From Pseudomonas nitroreducens (GTDB lineage: Bacteria > Pseudomonadota > Gammaproteobacteria > Pseudomonadales > Pseudomonadaceae): 64,000 nucleotides of DNA. Shown here piece after piece: positions 1 to 8,296 of this stretch. The notes beneath the pieces were generated by a model. The model made no database searches. It was not told where the DNA came from and saw only the letters and a program-made list of their open reading frames with translations. Within the stretch, counting starts at the first letter, position 1; each line of letters opens with the position of its first letter. The stretch covers positions 85,352 to 149,351 of the forward strand of contig NZ_JALJXP010000017.1 of NCBI RefSeq assembly GCF_024170165.1. The letters are read 5' to 3'. A program made the position numbers and the translations under genes.

Positions 1-104
1 CCACCTTCCATCAGCATCTGGATCAGGCGATGGGGAGAGGCGTCGTGCACCTGCGACTGGTTGTTCACGTTCTGGTACTGACGCAGTGCGGCCGAAGCGT
101 TCAT
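1..104 (-). CDS. fliS: FliS flagellar chaperone, N-terminal fragment
   Basis: The reverse strand reads from an ATG at 104 and runs off the window edge. The product begins MNASAALRQYQNVNNQSQ and continues with HDASPHRLIQML, the typical start of FliS, the cytoplasmic export chaperone that binds the flagellin C-terminus. An AAGGGG Shine-Dalgarno precedes the ATG. It lies downstream of fliD, matching the flaG-fliD-fliS order of Pseudomonas. Only about 34 codons are present, so the call rests on the N-terminus and the context. Confidence 0.85.
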   Translation of the reverse strand, partial: MNASAALRQYQNVNNQSQVHDASPHRLIQMLMEG

Positions 105-239
105 CTGATTTCCCCTTGATTCGCTGAACGATCAAATCGTCGATATTCAAAGTATCGGCGCGGGCGGGAAAAGCTTTAGACAAAAATCTGCACTGGCGTA
201 CTGCCGCACAAGCGCACCGCAGAGCGGCGCCGCCCGGGA

Positions 240-1640
240 TCAGCTGTCGGAGCTGCTGGTCTTGTTCAGCGCGTTGAGGGTGGTCAGCACGCTGGACTTG
301 GTGGCGTTGAGCTGGGCCACCAGGGTGTCCATGGCGGTGTACTTGGCCATGAGCGTCTCGGTCAGCTTGGTCATGCGGGTATCGAGCTTGGTCGACTGGT
401 CGGCCAGGTCGCTCAGGGTCGCGTTCAGTGCGGAGGTGCGCTGGTCGAGCAGGCCGTTGGTCTTGGTGTAGAGGTCCATGCTGCTGCTCATGCGATTGAG
501 CAGGCCGCCGTCGCCGGTGAAGAAGCCCTGCACCGAGGCGAAGTTCTTTTCCAGGGCGGCGTCGAGCTTGGTGTCGTCGACGTCCAGGGTGCCATCAGTC
601 TTGGTGGAAATCCCCAGCTGCGACAACAGCTTGATGCTGCCACCGTCGGTGGAGGAGCCGACCAGCTGGGTCCGCAGCGTGTTGAGCAGGTTGCGGGTCA
701 TCGAGTCACTGGCCAGCGAGGCGGCCGAGGTGGTCGGGTTGCCGTCGGCGTCGGTGGTGTTGGTGACCTTGGTCAGCGAATTGATGCTGGTGATCAGGGC
801 GTTGTACGCCGAGACGAAGGACTGGACGGAGGTTTTCAGGCCATCGGTGTTGGTGTCCACGGTGACCGTCGACTTGCCGGCAGCCACCAGGTTGAGCTCC
901 ACGCCGCTGATGGCGCTGGAGATCTTGTTCACCGAACTGCTCATTTCCAGGCCATCGATGGTGTACTTGGCGTTCGCCGCGGGCGCACTGACGTAGCCGC
1001 CGGCGGTGGCCGAGGCCTTGGTGCCAGCGCCGTCGATCTTGAGCACATCGAGGCTCGAGTCGCCGCTGGTGGATACGCTGATATCGCTGCCTGAGCCGGT
1101 GACACTGGAACCCAGAACCAGACGCGGGCCATTGGCATCGGTGATGATGTTGGCTGTGAGGCCCTGATCCTTGAGTTGCGTGTTGATGCTGTCGCGGATG
1201 TCGCTGAGGGAAGCGCCGGCCTTGACGTTGACGTTGTAGGTGCTGCTGCCCTGGGTGATCGTCAGCTTGCCGGCGCCGAAGCTGGCCGACTTGTCGATGT
1301 ACTGGGTAGCGACCTTGGAGCTGGTGGCCAGACTTTCCACTTCGATGGCATAGGTGCCGGCGGCGGCATTGGTGCCCAGGGTGGCGGTCAGCGCATCGGT
1401 GTTCGACGACTTCACGGCCAGACCGGCGAAGGAACTGGCGTCGTTGAGCTTGCCCATGGCGGTCTGGAAGGTATCCAGGGCACTCTGCAGCGAGCCGATA
1501 CCGGACAGCGTGGTATTGGTCGCGGTCTTCTGCGTGGCGATCTGGTTCGATTTCGGCGCCTTCTGCGCATTCACCAAAGCCGTCACGATGGAGTCGATGT
1601 CGTATCCCGACCCTACGCCATTGATCGAAGTCCCGGCCAT
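240..1640 (-). CDS. fliD: FliD flagellar filament cap / hook-associated protein 2
   Basis: FliD caps the growing filament outside the cell and folds incoming flagellin; in P. aeruginosa it is also a mucin adhesin. The 466-residue product opens with MAGTSINGVGSGYDIDSIV and an early coiled region, the FliD N-terminal domain. It ends with a long helical stretch (about residues 390-460, ALNATLSDL, YTAMDTLVAQ) typical of the FliD C-terminal D0/D1 region that mimics flagellin. The variable middle is rich in Ser, Thr and Gly. Length is normal for the genus. It sits between flaG and fliS on one strand. Confidence 0.96.
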   Translation of the reverse strand: MAGTSINGVGSGYDIDSIVTALVNAQKAPKSNQIATQKTATNTTLSGIGSLQSALDTFQTAMGKLNDASSFAGLAVKSSNTDALTATLGTNAAAGTYAIEVESLATSSKVATQYIDKSASFGAGKLTITQGSSTYNVNVKAGASLSDIRDSINTQLKDQGLTANIITDANGPRLVLGSSVTGSGSDISVSTSGDSSLDVLKIDGAGTKASATAGGYVSAPAANAKYTIDGLEMSSSVNKISSAISGVELNLVAAGKSTVTVDTNTDGLKTSVQSFVSAYNALITSINSLTKVTNTTDADGNPTTSAASLASDSMTRNLLNTLRTQLVGSSTDGGSIKLLSQLGISTKTDGTLDVDDTKLDAALEKNFASVQGFFTGDGGLLNRMSSSMDLYTKTNGLLDQRTSALNATLSDLADQSTKLDTRMTKLTETLMAKYTAMDTLVAQLNATKSSVLTTLNALNKTSSSDS

Positions 1641-1738
1641 TTGCCTACCCTCCTGTCCAAATTTCTGGCGGTTTTCTGATTGCCGCCTGCGTCTTGTGAC
1701 GCTTCATTCAAGAATCGCGCCAGAGCCCTGCAGAGCAC

Positions 1739-2080
1739 TCAGGCGCGTTCACTGAACAGCAGATTACCCGCTTCCTTCAGGCTTTCTGCCAACTTGAGCG
1801 CAACTTCCGAAGGAATCTGCCGGATCACTTCACCGGTGTCGGAGGCCACGACTTTCACGACGGTTTCGCCGCTGGCGTCGTCCACCGAGAACTCCAGGTT
1901 GCGCTGCACCGACTGGGCCTGCTCACGCAGACGGCTGACGGCTTCATTCAGGCTGCGGCGGTTGTTGGCTGCCGGCGATTCCTTGGCGCTCTGCGGCAAG
2001 CTGTTGCCGCTGGCCGGCTTGCTGCCCGCGGCGGCGTTGTCGGCCGGGCGCAGGGTGTTGATTCCGAGGCTGGTATCCAT
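1739..2080 (-). CDS. flaG: FlaG family flagellar protein
   Basis: This 113-residue protein has a polar, disordered N-terminal half and a conserved C-terminal FlaG domain (LEFSVDDASGETVVKVV, then EVIRQIPSE). FlaG proteins are encoded next to fliD in polar-flagellated bacteria and are reported to affect filament length; the mechanism is not established. The gene lies between fliC and fliD in the same direction, about 100 bases before fliD. The fliC terminator hairpin lies just upstream, so it may have its own promoter, which I could not identify. Confidence 0.9.
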   Translation of the reverse strand: MDTSLGINTLRPADNAAAGSKPASGNSLPQSAKESPAANNRRSLNEAVSRLREQAQSVQRNLEFSVDDASGETVVKVVASDTGEVIRQIPSEVALKLAESLKEAGNLLFSERA

Positions 2081-2106
2081 CAGGTATTACCCTCCGAATG
2101 CAAAGC

Positions 2107-2135
2107 AAGGAAGGGCGCCGGGCGCCCTTCCTTTC
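2107..2135 (-). terminator. Hairpin at the end of fliC, probable terminator
   Basis: A perfect 12-bp inverted repeat (AAGGAAGGGCGC / GCGCCCTTCCTT) with a 3-base loop lies 25 bases after the fliC stop codon and 26 bases before the flaG start. On the minus strand the stem is followed by a moderately T-rich TTGCTTTGCATT. This suits termination or attenuation of the very abundant flagellin transcript. Confidence 0.65.
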
Positions 2136-2159
2136 CATTTTTCGCCTTTCGGCTACCCC

Positions 2160-3305
2160 TTACTGGAGCAGCTTCAGGACAGCGGAAGGCAGCTGGTTGG
2201 CCTGGGCCAGTACCGCGGTGGCGGCCTGTTGCAGGGTCTGCTGCTTGGTCATCTCCGCGGTTTCTGCGGCGAAGTCCACGTCCTGGATGGTGCTGCGTGC
2301 AGCGGTGGCGTTCTCGGACACGTTCTGCAGGTTCGAGATGGTGCTGTCCAGACGGTTCTGGATGGCACCCAGCGAGGAACGCTGGCTGTCGATCTGCTTC
2401 AGGGCGGCGTCGATCACCTGGGTAGCCGATTGGGCACCTTTGGCGGTCGCGATGTCCAGCGCCTGGATGGTGGAGTTCGAGGTGACCACAGCGTGCGCGC
2501 TGCCGGCGCCGGTGCCCACACCTGCGGTGAAGTCCTTGCCGGAAGTCAGCGAGATGGTGGTGGTGGTGCCGCCGCTGCCAGCTGCGCCGGCTACTGCCGC
2601 TACGCCGCTGATGTTGGTGTTGATCGCCGAGACGATGTCGTTGGCGCTGGCGCCCTTGGCGTAGCTGACCTGGGTACCGTTGACGGTGACCGAACCGGCG
2701 GTGGCTGCAACGCCGCCCGAGCCGCTGAGCACGGTGGACAGGTCCAGGGTGCCGGAAGCCAGTTGCGAGGAACCTTTCAGCGCGGTGGCGCTCATGTCGC
2801 TGAGGGTGAAGCTGACGGTTTCGTTGGCGTTGGCGCCGACCTGGAAGGTCAGGGTGCCGTTGGTGCCGGCGGTGCCGTCGAGCAGCTTGATACCGGAGGT
2901 GCCGCCACCGAAGGTGGTGGTCTTGGAGATACGGGTCAGTTCAGCGGTCAGCGACTTGAACTCCTGGTTCAGCGAGGTCTGGTCTTCGCTGCTGTTGGAG
3001 CCGTTGGCGGACTGCAGGGACAGTTCACGCATACGCTGCAGGATGTTGGTGGACTCTTGCAGAGCACCTTCGGCGGCCTGGGCGATGGAGTTGGCGTCCT
3101 GGGCGTTCTTCACGGCTACGTTCAGGCCGTTGACCTGGCTGGTCAGACGGTTGGAGATCTGCGAGCCGGCGGCGTCGTCCTTGGCGCTGTTGATACGCAG
3201 GCCGGTGGACAGACGGGTCATCGAAGTGTTCAGGTTGTTGGCGGCCTTGGTCAGGTTCTTTTGAACCGACAGCGAGGCGATGTTGGTGTTGACGGTAAGA
3301 GCCAT
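2160..3305 (-). CDS. fliC: Flagellin
   Basis: This is the filament subunit, exported by the flagellar type III apparatus. The 381-residue product has the conserved D0/D1 helices at both ends: [18 protein letters not shown] with [17 protein letters not shown] at the N-terminus, and [20 protein letters not shown] through [10 protein letters not shown] at the C-terminus. The central ~150 residues are variable and Ser/Thr/Gly-rich, offering many O-glycosylation acceptors. That fits the glycosyltransferase gene divergent from it. A sigma-28 promoter lies upstream. Length is similar to P. aeruginosa a-type flagellins. Confidence 0.98.
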   Translation of the reverse strand: MALTVNTNIASLSVQKNLTKAANNLNTSMTRLSTGLRINSAKDDAAGSQISNRLTSQVNGLNVAVKNAQDANSIAQAAEGALQESTNILQRMRELSLQSANGSNSSEDQTSLNQEFKSLTAELTRISKTTTFGGGTSGIKLLDGTAGTNGTLTFQVGANANETVSFTLSDMSATALKGSSQLASGTLDLSTVLSGSGGVAATAGSVTVNGTQVSYAKGASANDIVSAINTNISGVAAVAGAAGSGGTTTTISLTSGKDFTAGVGTGAGSAHAVVTSNSTIQALDIATAKGAQSATQVIDAALKQIDSQRSSLGAIQNRLDSTISNLQNVSENATAARSTIQDVDFAAETAEMTKQQTLQQAATAVLAQANQLPSAVLKLLQ

Positions 3306-3382
3306 GACGAATTCCTCGTGTTAGGGCTAAGTGGCCTCCCTGCCCGTTTGATTCGAAATGGCGTGGAGAACCTTCGTTAGGG

Positions 3383-3409
3383 TTATCGTCCCAAGTCGGA
3401 TGGGCTTTA
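3383..3409 (-). promoter_or_regulatory. Sigma-28 (FliA) promoter of fliC
   Basis: On the minus strand TAAA is separated by exactly 15 bases from GACGATAA, one mismatch from the FliA consensus TAAA-N15-GCCGATAA. It lies about 75 bases upstream of the fliC ATG, leaving a leader of roughly 65-70 bases. Flagellin genes of polar flagellates are classic FliA targets. Confidence 0.8.
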
Positions 3410-3453
3410 ACTTTTTTTTCGAATTTTCTTCAGGCCGCTCTGTAGGCCGCGGC

Positions 3454-3468
3454 TGGCCTCGTTCTTGC
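3454..3468 (+). promoter_or_regulatory. Candidate sigma-54 promoter of the flagellin glycosyltransferase gene
   Basis: TGGCCTCGTTCTTGC has the GG and GC doublets exactly 10 bases apart and keeps TGGC and TTGC of the TGGCAC-N5-TTGC consensus. It points toward the TPR glycosyltransferase, whose ATG is 47 bases downstream. It would tie the modification genes to the RpoN-dependent tier of the flagellar cascade. Inferred from sequence only. Confidence 0.5.
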
Positions 3469-3514
3469 AAAGCCCACCCGCACGCGCCAAAGCTCCGTCA
3501 CACGCAGGCCTTAC

Positions 3515-5152
3515 ATGTCCAACCACAAGCTTCAATCCGAGATCCAGCGCCTCAGCCAGGCGTTGCAGATTGCCGAAGACCGCGAAGATCGCGCCGAGCA
3601 GATCCGCCTGTATGAAGCGCTGGCGAAGCTGGTGCCGAACACCGCCATGGTCCACGCCAAGATCGCCCGCCTGCACCTGGAGCTGCAGGACCCGCAATCG
3701 GCGGAGCCGTGGGCCGAGCGCGCGCTGGACATGACCACCGACCCCAAGGTCGATGAAGAACTGCTCGACACGATGCGTACTCATCGGCTGTTCATAAAGA
3801 ACCTTGAACGTGCCGAGCGCTGGTACCAGGCCTCGCCGAGCCTGCCGCGCATGGCCCTGTACTGCGCCGCGCTGAGCCTGCGCAAGCGCTTCGACGAAGC
3901 CGAGGCGCTCTATACCCAGGCGCTGGAAAAGCCGCTGGAGACCTGGCAGCAGAGCATCCTGCTCGGCCTGCTGGGCACCCTGTACTTCGAGTGCGGGCGC
4001 TTCCATGACAGCGTCGCCTGCCATCAGCTCACGCTGGAACTGGCCCCCAACTACCTGTTCGGCCCCTTCAACCTGGCACTGTCGCTGGAGCAGGTGGCGC
4101 GCTACCAGGACGCCTACCGTCTCTATATGCAGACGCTGGAGAAGATGCCGGAACATTCGGGTACGCATAACAACCTGTCGCTGCTGCAGTTGCGCCTCAA
4201 ACAGTTCGATGTCGCCTGGCCTCACTACGAGGCACGCTGGAAGACCTCGCTGAAGGAGCACTACCAGGAGTTCAACACCCCGCGCTGGCGCGGCGAGCCG
4301 CTGGAAGGCAAGACTCTGCTGGTCTGGGCCGAACAAGGCATCGGCGACCACGTCATGTTCGTCAGCATGCTGCCGGACCTGCTCAAGCTGGGCGGCCAGG
4401 TGCATGTCGAGACCTACGACCGTCTCTGCCCACTGCTGCAGCGCAGCATGCCGGGCCTGTCGATCATCCAGCGCGAAAGCACCGGCCAGGTCCACAACGG
4501 CCAGCGCATGATGCACCGGCAGACCTGGCCACGCAGTGACTACCAGATTCCCATGGGCAGCCTGGGCGAGTTCCTGCGCCCTACCCTCGCCTCCTTCGCC
4601 GGTACCCGCGCCTTCCTCAAGGCCGACGAGCAGCGGACCCAGGCCAAACGAGCCGAGTACCAGCGTCTGTTCCCCGGTAAACGCCTGGTGGGCATTTCCT
4701 GGCGTGGCGGCACCGATACTGCCAACGACATGCAGAGCCGCCGCATCGAGATGCAGGAACTGGCGCAACTGGCAAAGCTGGACAACGTACAGCTGATCAA
4801 CCTGCAGTACGGCAATACCGAGCCGGAGCGCGCCGAAGCCGAGAGCCTCGGGCTGCATATCCACCATGACGCCGCGGTCAATCCGCTCAAGGACATGGAT
4901 GCCCAGGCCAGCCAACTGGCCGCGCTGGACGCCGTGCTGAGCATCGACAACACCACCGTCCACCTCGCCGGGGCGCTGGGCGTGCCGACCTTCGTGCTGC
5001 TCCAGCTCAATCCGAACTGGCGCTGGGCCGTCGACGATGCGACCAGCTACTGGTACCCATCCGTACAACTGATCCGCAACCGCGAGCTGGGCCGCTGGGG
5101 CGAAGCCCTGGACCAGGCCGTGCAGCGCATGCGCGGGAGTGGCGTGCTATGA
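3515..5152 (+). CDS. TPR-repeat glycosyltransferase, probable flagellin O-glycosyltransferase
   Basis: The 545-residue protein has tetratricopeptide-type helical repeats over about residues 1-255 (for example LYFECGRFHDSVACHQLTLEL). A GT9/GT41-like glycosyltransferase domain follows to the end, with LLVWAEQGIGDHVMFVSM, LVGISWRGGTD and the sugar-nucleotide-binding SIDNTTVHLAGALGVP. Such fusions in the fliC-flgL interval glycosylate flagellin in the cytoplasm before export; P. aeruginosa has fgtA and a glycosylation island in the same place. The donor sugar cannot be read from sequence. It is divergent from fliC and followed by a related TPR gene after about 90 bases. No clear Shine-Dalgarno precedes the ATG. 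Confidence 0.8.
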   Translation: MSNHKLQSEIQRLSQALQIAEDREDRAEQIRLYEALAKLVPNTAMVHAKIARLHLELQDPQSAEPWAERALDMTTDPKVDEELLDTMRTHRLFIKNLERAERWYQASPSLPRMALYCAALSLRKRFDEAEALYTQALEKPLETWQQSILLGLLGTLYFECGRFHDSVACHQLTLELAPNYLFGPFNLALSLEQVARYQDAYRLYMQTLEKMPEHSGTHNNLSLLQLRLKQFDVAWPHYEARWKTSLKEHYQEFNTPRWRGEPLEGKTLLVWAEQGIGDHVMFVSMLPDLLKLGGQVHVETYDRLCPLLQRSMPGLSIIQRESTGQVHNGQRMMHRQTWPRSDYQIPMGSLGEFLRPTLASFAGTRAFLKADEQRTQAKRAEYQRLFPGKRLVGISWRGGTDTANDMQSRRIEMQELAQLAKLDNVQLINLQYGNTEPERAEAESLGLHIHHDAAVNPLKDMDAQASQLAALDAVLSIDNTTVHLAGALGVPTFVLLQLNPNWRWAVDDATSYWYPSVQLIRNRELGRWGEALDQAVQRMRGSGVL

Positions 5153-5243
5153 ACGCCCTCCGCGCCAACACCTTTCAACCGGCCCGCCCGTGCGGCGCCT
5201 GCCAACCCTGATCGCCAGCGACTCCGCTTGGAGGAGAACCCCA

Positions 5244-6830
5244 GTGTCCCAACCTTTTGAAGCCCGCATTGCCCAGGCTCAGCAACTGCAACAAAGCGGT
5301 CAGCGTGAAGCGGCCGTCGCCGCCTTCCGCGAGTTGCACGGCGAACGTCCTGATGACCTGCCGGTGCGCCTGAGCCTGGCCATCGCCCTGGGCGAGCTCG
5401 GCCAGAACAACGACGAAGCCCTCGACCACCTGCTGCATATCCAGCAGGCGGTGCCTGACAACGCCGCGGTGAACAGCCTGCTCGGCCGCCTGCTGGTGCG
5501 CCTGCGTCGCTACGACGAGGCCCACCCCTACCTGCACCTGGCGGTGCAACTGGATGCGGAAGACTTCGAGGTACGCAACACCCTGGCGACCCTGGCGCTG
5601 TTCCAGGGTCACCTGGAGGAGGCCTACCACTGGCTGGCCAGCCTCTCCACCTACGAGAAGCGCGCCGACACCGCGGACCTGCTGGCCCAGCTGGAAATGC
5701 TCCAGGGCATGCGTCAGGCCGAGGCCAGCAGCTTCTTCGGCAAGGCCCGGGTATTCGCCCGCTCCAGCCACGCGGCCACTGTCGGCGGCCCGCCGGGCGC
5801 CAAGGCGATCATGGAGAACAACCCGAGCCAGCGCGACGATCTGCTGGCGGTCACTGGCTGGCAGCGTATCGAGGCCGGCACCCTGAACCTGCAGGCACTG
5901 TTCGACCCGAAGGACCTGGTGCAGAAGATCGCCCCGCTGTTCTTCGAATCCGGCAGCGGCATCATCTACGCCGCGCCCTATGAACACGTGCCCTACATCC
6001 GCATGGGCTACTTCTACTACCAGGGCTTCCTGCAGTACGAAGGCCGCCACGCGCCGGTGCTAATCCGCCGCGCCGCCGTGCCGACCTCGCCGGACGTGCT
6101 GGAAGTCTGGGCCGAGCACAACCTGCGCGAGCAGCTCAACCTGGTCGACGGCAACGACGTGCTCTGCTACCTGCGCAGCCCCGATGCCGCACCGGAAGAC
6201 AGCCAGTGGCGCGACTGCAAGCTGGACGTGCACGAGAACTTCTTCTCGCAATCCCAGGTCTTCGGCGCCAACAAGGAGCTGTACCAGGGCCATGAAGGCT
6301 GGGACCTGCCGGGCGCCCGCCCGACCCTGTTCCGGATGAACCGCTACGCGCTGGAAAAATGGCTCACCCCCACCGACCGCGTGCTGGACATCGGCTGCAA
6401 CATCGGCTGCTTCGGCATCGAGGTGGCGCAGCAGGTCGGCAGCTACCTGGGCTTCGACAACAACGACTCGCTGATCCGCATCGCCGACCGCCTGGCGCAG
6501 CATCACAAGGTGGAGAACTGCGAGTTCCGCACCTGCACCTATGAAGACCTGCGCGCCAGCAATCCGGAGCTGTTCGACGTGATCTTCTCCTTCGCCGTGC
6601 ACGTATGGATCGGCAAGCCGATGCCCGACTACGTCGCCGACCTCAAGAGCCTGCTCAAGCCAGGCGGCATCGTGGTGATCGAGAGCAACGACCTGCGGAT
6701 GAACGACACCAAGTTCTTCGCCAACATGCGCCACTTCTACGAGCAGGGCTTCTTCCTGCTGTACCAGGGCCAGTTGGTCGACGACAAGGTCCACCATCGC
6801 GGTTTCTGCGTGTTCAAGCGCCTGGACTGA
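5244..6830 (+). CDS. TPR-repeat SAM-dependent methyltransferase, probable flagellin-glycan modification
   Basis: The start is a GTG at 5244 preceded by GAGGAGA; the longer upstream reading frame has no ribosome site. The 528-residue protein has TPR repeats over about residues 1-170 (PVRLSLAIALGELGQN, NSLLGRLLVRLRRYDEAH) and a middle region I do not recognise. A class I methyltransferase domain near residues 370-520 carries motif I LDIGCNIGCFGIE and LLKPGGIVVIESND. The paired TPR glycosyltransferase suggests it O- or N-methylates the flagellin glycan, but the substrate is inferred. A strong terminator follows. Confidence 0.75.
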   Translation: MSQPFEARIAQAQQLQQSGQREAAVAAFRELHGERPDDLPVRLSLAIALGELGQNNDEALDHLLHIQQAVPDNAAVNSLLGRLLVRLRRYDEAHPYLHLAVQLDAEDFEVRNTLATLALFQGHLEEAYHWLASLSTYEKRADTADLLAQLEMLQGMRQAEASSFFGKARVFARSSHAATVGGPPGAKAIMENNPSQRDDLLAVTGWQRIEAGTLNLQALFDPKDLVQKIAPLFFESGSGIIYAAPYEHVPYIRMGYFYYQGFLQYEGRHAPVLIRRAAVPTSPDVLEVWAEHNLREQLNLVDGNDVLCYLRSPDAAPEDSQWRDCKLDVHENFFSQSQVFGANKELYQGHEGWDLPGARPTLFRMNRYALEKWLTPTDRVLDIGCNIGCFGIEVAQQVGSYLGFDNNDSLIRIADRLAQHHKVENCEFRTCTYEDLRASNPELFDVIFSFAVHVWIGKPMPDYVADLKSLLKPGGIVVIESNDLRMNDTKFFANMRHFYEQGFFLLYQGQLVDDKVHHRGFCVFKRLD

Positions 6831-6845
6831 CAGATCGCGACCACG

Positions 6846-6875
6846 AAAAAAGCCCGGCGATTGCCGGGCTTTTTT
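6846..6875 (+). terminator. Rho-independent terminator after the TPR methyltransferase
   Basis: AGCCCGGC and GCCGGGCT pair with a 4-base loop, flanked by an A-run and followed by five to six T. It ends the fliC-divergent modification operon. Confidence 0.9.
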
Positions 6876-6886
6876 ATGGGCTTTTC

Positions 6887-6967
6887 GTAGGAGCGAGCTT
6901 GCTCGCGAACTGGGTTTCGCAGTGAGGGTGGTTCGCGAGCAAGGGCTAGGCGCCCCCCTCGGTCCTA
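6887..6967. repeat. REP elements
   Basis: GTAGGAGCGAGCTTGCTCGC (6887 onward) is the common Pseudomonas REP core. A diverged inverted partner begins GTTCGCGAGCAAGG at 6931 and ends TCGGTCCTAC near 6967. The pair forms a REPIN-like inverted arrangement just after the terminator. Confidence 0.8.
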
Positions 6968-6999
6968 CAGGTGGCATCGACCTGCGTCGAACTCCTTTG

Positions 7000-7414
7000 G
7001 CCAAGGAGTACGCCGCGAGGGATTTCGCGGACAAGGTCAGCTCCTACGGGAGCAGCGCCGCGCCAGCGGCTCGGCTTTGGCTTTGGCTTCGGCTTCGGCT
7101 TTGGCTTTGAAGACTTCCAGAGAAACGTCCGCGCACTCCGGACGGCCCCTTTCAGGAGGCCTCGTTGAATTGGAGTTTCAGGGGTTGAGCGACATGGATG
7201 TCGCGAGAGCGGCGATGGGCCAGGGATGGCCCTTCGACGCGTGCCCCTGAAACTTCGATTCAACGAGGGAATTTTTCGCCTAAGCGAAAAACCGGATGGA
7301 GGGGCAAGCCTTCTTGGTTACTTCTTCGGCGTTTGGAAGAAGTGACTCGCCGAGGGGCGAAACACGAAGTCCGCGCGCGCACAGAAGCGGCGCAGAAGTA
7401 CCCAAGGCCAAGCA
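7000..7414 (+). repeat. Composite structured intergenic repeat, copy A
   Basis: This non-coding stretch matches, in inverted orientation, a second copy at about 54222-54640. It contains a REP-like hairpin (GATTTCGCGGACAAGG) and six GGCTTT/GGCTTC hexamers at 7073-7108. A long-range pairing joins CCTCGTTGAAT (7160-7170) with ATTCAACGAGG (7258-7268). Hairpins follow at 7272-7291 (TTTTTCGC / GCGAAAAA) and 7317-7346. Several stems differ from copy B yet still pair. Short open frames across it are unlikely to be genes. Confidence 0.7.
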
Positions 7415-7485
7415 CCTCAGGCGTTTCCCCCATAACAGGACGGGGCAGAGCAGCACTACCCACGCTGCCACCCACGCACCAGCAT

Positions 7486-7520
7486 CGATGGGTATCGCTA
7501 CGCTCCACGCCATCCTACTT
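7486..7520. repeat. Short palindromic repeat GATGGGTATCGCT type
   Basis: CGATGGGTATCGCTACGCTC followed by CACGCCATCCTACTT closely matches the unit at 54826-54860. It is a widespread Pseudomonas intergenic repeat family. A further REP core (TTCGCGAGCAAGCTCGCTCC) lies at about 7552-7575, so the whole 6831-7595 gap is repeats with no convincing gene. Confidence 0.65.
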
Positions 7521-7595
7521 GGCGAATTCCTGAACCCGCACCAGGCGCCCTTTCGCGAGCAAGCTCGCTCCTACGAAGAACCAGGCGCTGCGCCA

Positions 7596-8246
7596 TCAGT
7601 TGGCGATGACAAACGTCTCGCTGGCCTGCCACATGTCACCGCTCCACTGCGGGAAGCCGGTGGCCTGGCGCCAGGCGGTGGAGCAGATCAGGCAGGTGGT
7701 GATGCCCGGGAATTCAGGCGTGATGCAATCCAGCATGCCCTTCCACCAGAGCGGCTGGCGGACGGTGATGTGCGCGTTCTCGCCATTGGGCAGCAGCGCC
7801 TGGGCCGGATAGCAGGCGACGTTGAGAATCACCAGGCGGTCGGCGCAGGAGTAGATGTCACGCAGGACCTTCGGCACGTCGGCGACGAAGACGTGTTCGA
7901 GCACGTCGAAGGACACCACGCAGTCGACTTTCCGTCGCTCGTCGATGCCACGCGCCGGCTCGTAGCGGTAGGCCGCCTCGAGGTTGAAGTACTGCATCGC
8001 GGACTGGCCGTTGTCGTCGAAGCCGGGCTGGGTCCAGTCGGAACCGCCGCAGCCATAGTCCAGCACGTTGCGAATGGCATGGTTCTGCAGGATCTCGCGG
8101 ATCTGCGGGCGGAACGGGCGCAGCTCGAAATCGCTGAAGGCAACGTCGACGTGCTGCTCATCGTTGCGATCGTAGCCTTCGCGCGCCATCTGCCCGTACA
8201 TCTCGATCAGTTGGCGGCCCTTGGCGCTGAAGTTGATATCACCCAT
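7596..8246 (-). CDS. Small class I SAM-dependent methyltransferase in the flagellar locus
   Basis: This 216-residue cytoplasmic protein has motif I LDYGCGGSDWTQPGF, an acidic motif near YFNLEAAYRYEPA, and DCVVSFDVLEHVFVADVPKVL, typical of Methyltransf_11/23 enzymes. It starts 50 bases after flgL in the same direction, with a GC hairpin (GGCCCGCC / GGCGGGCC, 8267-8289) in between. It is probably read from the flgF-L transcript and may modify the flagellin glycan together with the TPR enzymes. In PAO1 the equivalent interval also holds modification genes. Substrate unknown. Confidence 0.75.
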   Translation of the reverse strand: MGDINFSAKGRQLIEMYGQMAREGYDRNDEQHVDVAFSDFELRPFRPQIREILQNHAIRNVLDYGCGGSDWTQPGFDDNGQSAMQYFNLEAAYRYEPARGIDERRKVDCVVSFDVLEHVFVADVPKVLRDIYSCADRLVILNVACYPAQALLPNGENAHITVRQPLWWKGMLDCITPEFPGITTCLICSTAWRQATGFPQWSGDMWQASETFVIAN

Positions 8247-8296
8247 GTGTGGTTCTTCCCGAGTGGGGCCCGCCGCTGTCGGGCGGGCCGGAATGA

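Noticed and set aside
172..205. Sigma-54 promoter before fliS on the minus strand
   Set aside because: GGCAG and TGCA are present but the GG-GC spacing is 12, outside tolerance.
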